Shown here one piece after another: positions 1 through 5,667 of a DNA stretch of 7,026 nt. The number at the start of each line of letters is the position of its first letter. The first letter of the stretch is position 1. The notes under the pieces are model-generated. The model searched no databases, had not been told where the DNA came from, and saw only the letters and a program-made list of their open reading frames with translations. A program made the position numbers and the translations under genes. The stretch comes from Anaerolineae bacterium (GTDB taxonomy: Bacteria; Chloroflexota; Anaerolineae; Aggregatilineales; Phototrophicaceae): positions 1 through 7,026 of the forward strand of contig JALONZ010000092.1 of the NCBI GenBank assembly GCA_025454675.1, in the 5' to 3' direction.

Positions 1-1
1 C

Positions 2-3000
2 GACCCCAGCGCCGTGAACTTTGTCCTTGTGGACTTCAAAGGCGGTACGGCGTTCAAGATGTTTGAAAAATTACCGCATGTGGTGAATATCGTCACCAAT
101 TTAAGCGGTACAGCAGGGGCGCGGACATTCATCGCCATGAAATCGGAGATGAATCGGCGTAGTGCGCTCCTTGCCAGCAAAAAAGTGTCGCATATCGTAG
201 ATTACCGCGCCAAAGGCTACCATATCGGTTATGAAAATGGCAATCAGCCATTCCCATTTTTATTCGTCATCATTGACGAATTCGCCGAGATGGTGAAAGA
301 AATGCCAGAATTTAAGGGTGAACTGGATAGTATCACGCGGTTGGGGCGTGCGTTGGGCGTGCATCTCATCCTTGCGACCCAAAGACCATCGGGCGCGGTC
401 ACTGACCAAATGCGTGCCAATATCAAATTCAAATTGTGCTTGCGTGTGGAAACAGCAGAAGACAGCCGTGAATTGCTCCGTGCATCAGACGCGGCATTTT
501 TGCCCACCGATGTGCCAGGGCGTGCTTATTTGCAAATCGGTAACGATAACTCGCAACTGATGCAAGTGGCGTATGCCAGCTCGCCATATAACTTTGTCGC
601 ACAAGTGACGGCGAAGGCGAAAGTGATTTGGCGCGATAGACGGCGCGAGAAACGCAAAAAGACCAAGAGCGCCGATGAACGCAATATTGCCGATATGGTC
701 GTAGAGGTGTGTAGTGCGCTGGCACTGGCACATCCTGATGTGGTCAAAAAACAAGAACAACCGTGGCCCGACCCACTTCCGACAATGTTGCCATTGAATG
801 CCACAGTCATCACCGCCGCCATGATGGTACGTAAAGCCGATGGGGATGATATGGTTGCCAAGCTAGAAGCCGAAGAAGAGGGCAAAGACGATTCTCCCAC
901 CATTTTGGGCGGACAAGCCGAAAATATCCATTTGCCCCTCAGCCCTGCTGTCATCGAATGGACTGGCGACCGCAATTATTGGACTCCTGTGGATTGGGAT
1001 AATCCCAAAACACTCCGCGCCAAAGTCGGCTTGATTGATAACCCCTATGAAGCCCGCCAAATGCCCTTATATGTGGATTTGAAAAAGGGGAACACCCTCT
1101 TATTTGGTGCATCAGGCAAGGGTAAATCCACCTTCATTCGCTCATTGGTCACAGCCTTGACCGTTGAACATGCCCCCGATGAATTGCAAATTTATGCCCT
1201 CGATTTTGGCGGGCGTGGTTTGGAATTGCTCAAAGGCTTGCCTCATGTGGGGGCAGTCATCACCTCTAGCGAAGGGGAGCGGGTAGACCGCTTGTTGCGT
1301 AAATTGCGCTTCTGGACGAATAGCCGCGCCCAACTGTTTGCGGAATCGGGCGGGTTTGTGGAACACAACGCCACCAAAGCCGATACCTATCCCGCCATTT
1401 TGGTTGTGATTGATAGCTTTGCCGAATTCCGCGAAAATTATGAAGATTTGCTCCCCGATTTACTCTCGCTCATGCGTGATGGGCGGAATAGTGGCGTGTA
1501 TTTTGTCGTGACGGCTGAACAAGTGAACGCCATCCCCGGTAAATTATTCAGCTTGTTCAATGAACGCATGACGCTTAAACTCACCGAATTTGGCGATTAT
1601 TCATCGGTGGTTGGGCGTGTGCCAGTAGATTTGGATGATATTGCGGGTCGTGGTTTTGCGATGGTAGAACGGCGCATCCTCGAATTCCAATTGGCAGACC
1701 CGATTGATTTTACCCCACCGATGGAAGAGGGCGCAGAAGCCGATGCCAATGCGGGCATTGTGTGGTTATACGACAAAATGACCAAAGCATGGGGCGAAGG
1801 TCGCCGTCCAGAACCTATCGAAGTGCTACAAGATTTGTTGCCACTGGAAGATGTCATGAATACCTATCGCAAATCGCGCCGTGTGGAAACATTACTCGGC
1901 ATCGAAATGGCAGAATTGCAACATGTTGTGGTCGATTTGCAAAAACAAGGTCCCCATTTCATCATCGTGGGGCAACCGTTCTCTGGTAAGACGACCACAC
2001 TCCGTAGCTGGGTGTTGGGTATGTGTGCCATGTATCCCCCATCGGATGTACGGATTTTCTTGATTGATTCTGCCAAACGTATGTTTGATTATGGCGGAAA
2101 ATCCACCCTCGCGGATTTACCGCATGTGGATTATGCCATCTCTGAACAAAATAAGGTGGATATGCCAACCATGATTGCCCACCTGCAAAAAATTTATGCA
2201 CAACCGGGCAAGAAGCCAGATATTTTTGTCATCATTGACAATTATGATGATTTCCGCGACCTTGCTAATAATCAACAACAAACCGAAATTGCCGATATGT
2301 CGCGCAAGTTTGGCGCGGAAGGCTTACACTTTGTCATTGCATCATTGCCCGGTTCCATGAGTGATGACTTGCGGAAAAATATCGCCAAATCGCGTTATGG
2401 GTTGGCATTAGATGCCAATACTGCCACCAATACGCCATTTAATGCGCGTGTACCGCGTAAATTGCAAGAGGCGGAATTGCCCGTTGGGCGTGCCTTCCTC
2501 ATCTTATCGGGGCGCGTGAATATTTTGCAAGTCGCTACACCCTATCCTGTGATGGAGACGGGCGCAATGGGCGAGCCGTTGGACGTTGAAGAACAAATTC
2601 AGACCATGCTGGATGAGTGGGTCGCTGAAATTCGTACCACTTGGGCAGATACCCCATCGTGGCAATTGCCAGAACTCACCGAAGCCGACATGCAAGCCAG
2701 CGCCAATAACACAGCATCTGCGTCGAATGGTTATTCGTCAACCCCATCCACACCCAAACCCGCACCTGCGCCTGTGATTGTTGCGCCCAAGCCAGTTGAC
2801 CTTAAATTTGGTGAAGCCTTGCTGGAAAAAGTGAAAGAACTCATCACCAAAGGCTATGCCGAATTGTATACCGACCCAGAAATGCTTAAATCGGCGGTGC
2901 AAGGTCTAAATAATACCGATGAAATGGCGCTCATTGCCCAAGCCGTTGGTGATTATGACCTGCTACCCATTTTAGAAGAATTGAAGATTGACCCCAAAAT

Positions 3001-3133
3001 GGTCGCCAAAGCCTTGTTGGATAACGAATTCCCCGCCCAACGCTTGGCGCGTAAACTGAAGGTCAATATTGATGAAGTCCGACAAATGCCAAGTTTGCAA
3101 CCCACAACCCAAACCGAAGGGGGCGATAAATAA
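2..3133 (+). CDS. eccC: Type VII secretion ATPase, EccC/EssC family (FtsK/SpoIIIE type), 5'-truncated by window edge
   Basis: This is the motor ATPase of a type VII secretion system, normally membrane-anchored, which recognises WXG100 substrates and powers export. Residues are numbered from the GTG at 14. The frame stays open to position 2 (Asp-Pro-Ser-Ala before VNFVLVDFKGG), so the real start, any membrane helices or FHA domains and the first Walker A lie upstream. Domain 1 (to about 190) has Walker B VIIDE (85-89), ATQRPSG (121-127) and the family segment RVETAEDSRELL. Domain 2 has Walker A GASGKGKS (365-372) and Walker B VVIDS (464-468). Domain 3 has Walker A GQPFSGKT (653-660) and Walker B VIIDN (739-743). 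Only domain 1 keeps the glutamate after the Walker B aspartate. After about 890 come a Ser/Pro/Ala-rich linker and an extra helical region (about 929-1027). The stop is 2 nt before the next ATG, which suggests translational coupling. The symbol marks the family; EccC versus EssC cannot be settled without the N-terminus. Confidence 0.93.
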   Translation, partial: DPSAVNFVLVDFKGGTAFKMFEKLPHVVNIVTNLSGTAGARTFIAMKSEMNRRSALLASKKVSHIVDYRAKGYHIGYENGNQPFPFLFVIIDEFAEMVKEMPEFKGELDSITRLGRALGVHLILATQRPSGAVTDQMRANIKFKLCLRVETAEDSRELLRASDAAFLPTDVPGRAYLQIGNDNSQLMQVAYASSPYNFVAQVTAKAKVIWRDRRREKRKKTKSADERNIADMVVEVCSALALAHPDVVKKQEQPWPDPLPTMLPLNATVITAAMMVRKADGDDMVAKLEAEEEGKDDSPTILGGQAENIHLPLSPAVIEWTGDRNYWTPVDWDNPKTLRAKVGLIDNPYEARQMPLYVDLKKGNTLLFGASGKGKSTFIRSLVTALTVEHAPDELQIYALDFGGRGLELLKGLPHVGAVITSSEGERVDRLLRKLRFWTNSRAQLFAESGGFVEHNATKADTYPAILVVIDSFAEFRENYEDLLPDLLSLMRDGRNSGVYFVVTAEQVNAIPGKLFSLFNERMTLKLTEFGDYSSVVGRVPVDLDDIAGRGFAMVERRILEFQLADPIDFTPPMEEGAEADANAGIVWLYDKMTKAWGEGRRPEPIEVLQDLLPLEDVMNTYRKSRRVETLLGIEMAELQHVVVDLQKQGPHFIIVGQPFSGKTTTLRSWVLGMCAMYPPSDVRIFLIDSAKRMFDYGGKSTLADLPHVDYAISEQNKVDMPTMIAHLQKIYAQPGKKPDIFVIIDNYDDFRDLANNQQQTEIADMSRKFGAEGLHFVIASLPGSMSDDLRKNIAKSRYGLALDANTATNTPFNARVPRKLQEAELPVGRAFLILSGRVNILQVATPYPVMETGAMGEPLDVEEQIQTMLDEWVAEIRTTWADTPSWQLPELTEADMQASANNTASASNGYSSTPSTPKPAPAPVIVAPKPVDLKFGEALLEKVKELITKGYAELYTDPEMLKSAVQGLNNTDEMALIAQAVGDYDLLPILEELKIDPKMVAKALLDNEFPAQRLARKLKVNIDEVRQMPSLQPTTQTEGGDK

Positions 3134-3135
3134 TC

Positions 3136-3744
3136 ATGAGTGATTATCTCGAAATGACGATTGCATCCGATTTGTTTGATGATTATCCCATTCATAATGT
3201 GCTGGTATTGCATGATATCACCATTCAAGAATTGATTGATGAAATCCGCAAAGAATTTAGTTTTGATGAGGGTGAGTACGCGCTCGCCCTCAAAGGCACA
3301 CGCAAAGAACTGAAACCCGATGCGACACTGGATGAACTGAATTTGGGCAATGGCACAGATTTGGTGTTTGGGCGCAAGCAACGCAAACAGCAACAATTCA
3401 AAGGGACACAACTCCGCACGCAAAACCGCGCCTACCTCATCGAAGAATCCACCCAAACACGTTATGAGATTGGTCGTACTAATGCCCTCATCGGACGGGC
3501 GTTGAGTGATGCAACCACCTCTGTCGAAATTAATCTGGCGGCAGTTGATAAGACCAATAGTGTGTCGCGTCAACATGCCAGAATCATCGAAGCGAATGGG
3601 AATTATCTCCTAGAGGCGCTTCGAGAGGACAATCCAACCTTTCTTAATGACAAAATATTACAAAAGTCAGAACCCGTTTCCATCAAAACTGGTGATATAA
3701 TTAAGGTAGGCAGGATAATATTACAATTCCATGCCCCAAATTAG
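3136..3744 (+). CDS. Ubiquitin-like (YukD/EsaB-like) domain fused to FHA domain; putative T7SS regulator
   Basis: A 202-residue protein without signal peptide or membrane segment, so probably cytosolic. Residues 5-80 follow a ubiquitin-fold pattern: a beta pair, a helix (TIQELIDEIRKEF, 29-41), then KELKPDATLDELNLGNGTDLVF, which resembles the 'L.p..tL.elgi.dGd.l' signature of YukD/EsaB and of the EccD N-terminus. A basic linker (80-90) leads to an FHA domain (about 98-199) with GR (120-121), SRQHA (144-148), NPTFLN (166-171) and a final TGDIIKVG-RIILQF strand pair. FHA domains bind phosphothreonine, so phospho-dependent control by a Ser/Thr kinase is expected but not shown. It follows the ATPase by 2 nt; a purine-rich AGGGGG lies 12 nt before the ATG. 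The last 30 or so codons are AT-richer than the rest, with four ATA and one AGG codon. The FHA call is firm; the ubiquitin-like call rests on pattern only. Confidence 0.88.
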   Translation: MSDYLEMTIASDLFDDYPIHNVLVLHDITIQELIDEIRKEFSFDEGEYALALKGTRKELKPDATLDELNLGNGTDLVFGRKQRKQQQFKGTQLRTQNRAYLIEESTQTRYEIGRTNALIGRALSDATTSVEINLAAVDKTNSVSRQHARIIEANGNYLLEALREDNPTFLNDKILQKSEPVSIKTGDIIKVGRIILQFHAPN

Positions 3745-3768
3745 TGTCCGCGCCCCGTTTCTGGGGCA
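3732..3768 (+). promoter_or_regulatory. Two mutually exclusive hairpins across the FHA stop codon, upstream of the WXG100 gene
   Basis: TGGGGCA at 3762-3768 can pair perfectly with TGCCCCA at 3732-3738 (7 bp, large loop holding the TAG stop at 3742-3744). Alternatively, GGGGC at 3763-3767 can pair with GCCCC at 3752-3756 (5 bp, 6-nt loop). A ribosome terminating at the stop codon would cover the first arm and favour the small hairpin. There is no T-tract after either stem, so a simple intrinsic terminator is unlikely. An RNA-processing or expression-decoupling role ahead of the abundant-substrate gene is inference. Confidence 0.4.
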
Positions 3769-3784
3769 GATTTGAGGAACAAAT

Positions 3785-4690
3785 ATGGCAGAGCGCATCG
3801 AGGTTGATTATGCACAACTAGAAAAGATGGGGGCGCTTTTAACACAACGGGCAGAGACGGTTGAGGAACAGGTCAACCGTCTGCGCCAAACGATGGAGGC
3901 GCTTCGTAATGTGTGGAAGGGCGAAGCGGCGGATGATTTCTTTGCAGAGATGGATGACCGTGCCATGCCATCTATGCGTCGTTTACAAGATGCTTTAAGT
4001 CGTACAGGGCAAACGCTCAAACAAGTCAGTAGTGCCTATCGCCAAGCCGAAGAACAATCTGGTAATTTGTTCAAAGGCGGCGGCGGTGGTGGTTTTGGTC
4101 GCCCTGGTGGCGGGTTTGGCGGTGGTTTCGATTTGCCAACAGGTGGGGGTAACATTGGCGGTGCCGTTGGCGATGGTAGCGTCAAACCTGGTGACGGTAG
4201 TGTCATCGGTGGTGGACCCATTGGCGAGGGGGTTGGTGGATTGGGTGGTAGCATCGGCGGTGCTGGTGGTGGATTCGGCGGTGGCGCTGGTGGTGGATTC
4301 GGCGGTGGTGCTGGTGGCGGGTTTGGCGGTGGTGCTGGTGGTGGATTTGGTGGTGGTGGCGGGTCTAATTTTGCCTCTGACCAATTGGCATTTAGGGGTG
4401 GGGCAGTTGCCAACGGATTTAATACGGTGCGTGATGCAACGGTTGGTCTAAATCCACCAACAGGCGGTGCGAATGTTGACCCGCTCAGTGGAAAAGTAAC
4501 GGGTAAAGGTGCGATGGTTGGCGGGGTGGCTGGTATTGGCGATATTGCCAAGATGAGCGACTTTATGAAAGATTTTTTCAACAACAACCAAGCGCAACTA
4601 CAAAGTCTTGTTAATTCAGCGCAAAATGCGATTTCGACAGCATTACAAGCGATTAATAACTTTGCACAATTGGTAAACACTCTGTTTTAA
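3785..4690 (+). CDS. WXG100-family T7SS substrate with glycine-rich tract and C-terminal helical extension
   Basis: Residues 1-96 form a WXG100 helical hairpin: a first helix (about 7-41), WKG (44-46) in the turn, and a second helix (about 48-92). It ends in Y85-R-Q-A-E89, a match to the YxxxD/E export signal of T7SS substrates. WXG100 proteins are normally about 100 residues and end near here. This one continues with a glycine-dominated tract (59 Gly of 96 residues over 98-193), including four exact GGAGGGFG octads (158-189). A non-repetitive C-terminus (195-301) follows and finishes in predicted amphipathic helices (about 254-300, Gln/Asn-rich). There is no signal peptide. The ATG has GAGGA at 3774-3778 with a 6-nt spacer. 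Position right after the secretion ATPase and the FHA gene supports export by this machinery. It could be a secreted structural protein or an effector; no toxin motif is visible. Having WXG and YxxxE on one chain suggests it might homodimerise. Confidence 0.93.
   Translation: MAERIEVDYAQLEKMGALLTQRAETVEEQVNRLRQTMEALRNVWKGEAADDFFAEMDDRAMPSMRRLQDALSRTGQTLKQVSSAYRQAEEQSGNLFKGGGGGGFGRPGGGFGGGFDLPTGGGNIGGAVGDGSVKPGDGSVIGGGPIGEGVGGLGGSIGGAGGGFGGGAGGGFGGGAGGGFGGGAGGGFGGGGGSNFASDQLAFRGGAVANGFNTVRDATVGLNPPTGGANVDPLSGKVTGKGAMVGGVAGIGDIAKMSDFMKDFFNNNQAQLQSLVNSAQNAISTALQAINNFAQLVNTLF
4256..4351 (+). repeat. Tandem 24-bp repeat, 4 units, encoding GGAGGGFG
   Basis: Units lie at 4256-4279, 4280-4303, 4304-4327 and 4328-4351. 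All four encode the same octad, while their DNA differs only at third codon positions (for example GGATTC versus GGGTTT). The repeat is in frame, so unit gain or loss would change the length of the glycine tract without a frameshift. Confidence 0.9.
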
Positions 4691-4717
4691 GCGCATCTAT
4701 TGATGAAAGGATAGCGC

Positions 4718-5170
4718 ATGGAATATATGGAATTTATCGGGGCTGGTTTTACCCTCCAAACCCCTACAGAATGGCTTATCACCACCTCGCCAGAGCATCA
4801 AGTCATTTTTTTGGGTCCAAATAATCCGCAAGGAGTTCGTCCCAATGTGATGGTCGCAATTCGGGCTGTGGATGATAGTGTGACGGTTGAAAAGTTAATC
4901 GCCGAAACACTATCTGCCCAACAAGCCCAATTGCCACAATATCGTGTTTTGAATGAAGTGGATAATCGGAATCGGGGTGTGTTTGAACGGAGTTATCAAT
5001 GGGAACGTTTGAATGACAACACCCCAATTATCCAAACACAACGCTTTTATGTATTGGGTAATTTGTTATTTGCATTCACCGCCACCCGTTTAGGACATGA
5101 AGTTCAATATGAGCCAGTCATCAAGCACATGCTGAATTCGTTTCGGCTGGTCTTGATGCCAACGCCATAA
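4718..5170 (+). CDS. DcrB/PsbP/Mog1-like protein, first of a tandem pair
   Basis: A 150-residue protein with no signal peptide or lipobox, so apparently cytosolic. The pattern fits the small alpha/beta fold of DcrB-related, PsbP/Mog1-like proteins: an opening strand with GFTLQTPTEW (10-19), then RPNVMVAIR (41-49), a central helix (about 55-72), a strand-rich part with QTQRFYVLGNLLFAFTATR (106-124), and a final helix ending NSF (140-142). It aligns without gaps to the next gene over residues 1-142, with 57 identities (about 40%). The start at 4718 is preferred over the internal ATG at 4727 because GAAAGG lies at 4705-4710 with a 7-nt spacer, and because the paralogue starts at the same aligned position. 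It lies 27 nt after the WXG100 gene. Its role is unknown; a T7SS accessory or chaperone function is a guess from position. The fold assignment is by pattern only. Confidence 0.72.
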   Translation: MEYMEFIGAGFTLQTPTEWLITTSPEHQVIFLGPNNPQGVRPNVMVAIRAVDDSVTVEKLIAETLSAQQAQLPQYRVLNEVDNRNRGVFERSYQWERLNDNTPIIQTQRFYVLGNLLFAFTATRLGHEVQYEPVIKHMLNSFRLVLMPTP

Positions 5171-5205
5171 TCGGGTGATAATCAGTTGGTTCTGAAAGGT
5201 CAATT

Positions 5206-5667
5206 ATGAAATATATCCCATTTAAGGGTCCAGGATTTACACTGCAACGCCCCGAAACATGGACTGCAACGGCATCGTTAGATTATCAGACGATGTTCGC
5301 GGATGATATGAATCAATGGGGCGTGCGTCCCAATTTGCTCCTTGCCATTCGCCCACTCAGTGATGATGCGTCTTTGGTGGATGTGATGGATAATGCCCGC
5401 CAAGTGGCAGAAAAAGAATTGGCAGGGTATGAAATTTTGTCTGAAATTGACCAATCCGCCGATGGATGGGTGCAACGTCAATACGGATGGGTGCGGAAAG
5501 AAGATGATTTGGGCATTATCCAATTGCAACGCTTTTATAAGTTTGGCAATTTAATATTCGTCTTTACCGCCACCCGCACCGAATATGAACCAGAACATGA
5601 TGTAATTTTCCGTCATATCCTTGATTCATTCAGTTTTAATGCCACCCGAAGCAATGGCGCACATTAA
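5206..5667 (+). CDS. DcrB/PsbP/Mog1-like protein, second of a tandem pair
   Basis: A 153-residue paralogue of the preceding gene. It shares GFTLQ.P..W (10-19), GVRPN...AIR (39-49), Y.W (93-95), QRFY..GN (108-115), F.FTATR (118-124) and a final H.L.SF (137-142). The central helix (about 52-73) is much more divergent than the flanking strands, with only one identity across residues 54-71, so the two copies have probably specialised there. No signal peptide or membrane segment is seen. GAAAGG at 5194-5199 sits 6 nt before the ATG. It is the last gene of the co-directional cluster, and its TAA (5665-5667) overlaps the stop of the convergent protease gene. Function is unknown; the family link is by pattern. 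Confidence 0.72.
   Translation: MKYIPFKGPGFTLQRPETWTATASLDYQTMFADDMNQWGVRPNLLLAIRPLSDDASLVDVMDNARQVAEKELAGYEILSEIDQSADGWVQRQYGWVRKEDDLGIIQLQRFYKFGNLIFVFTATRTEYEPEHDVIFRHILDSFSFNATRSNGAH
5664..5667. other. TTAA shared by the stop codons of two convergent genes
   Basis: The plus-strand gene ends with TAA at 5665-5667, and the minus-strand gene ends with TAA read from 5666 to 5664. The coding regions therefore overlap by 4 bp. I see no hairpin plus T-tract just beyond either stop, so transcription from each side probably runs into the other gene for some distance. Confidence 0.95.

Noticed and set aside
14..16. GTG at 14 as the true start of the ATPase gene
   Set aside because: The same frame is open to position 2 and reads Asp-Pro-Ser-Ala into the conserved VNFVLVDFKGG segment. 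The first ATPase domain would also lack its Walker A, so the gene is cut by the window edge.
526..975. Minus-strand open frame of 149 codons inside the ATPase gene
   Set aside because: It is the shadow of the linker between ATPase domains 1 and 2, and its composition follows the plus-strand codons.
2..3133. FtsK/SpoIIIE chromosome-partitioning translocase
   Set aside because: Three tandem ATPase domains with degenerate later Walker B motifs, and adjacent WXG100 and Ub-FHA genes, fit a secretion ATPase; FtsK has one motor domain and a DNA-binding gamma domain.
2953..3576. Minus-strand open frame of 207 codons across the ATPase/FHA junction
   Set aside because: It lies entirely antisense to two well-supported genes with clear motifs, and its translation shows no recognisable domain.
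4256..4351. Short repeats as a CRISPR array
   Set aside because: The units are contiguous, in frame, without spacers, and encode a glycine-rich octad inside a protein.
4036..4680. Minus-strand proline-rich open frame of 214 codons
   Set aside because: It is the antisense image of the glycine-rich WXG100 gene: GGN/GGT repeats read as Pro/Ala on the other strand. There is no ribosome site or independent family signal.
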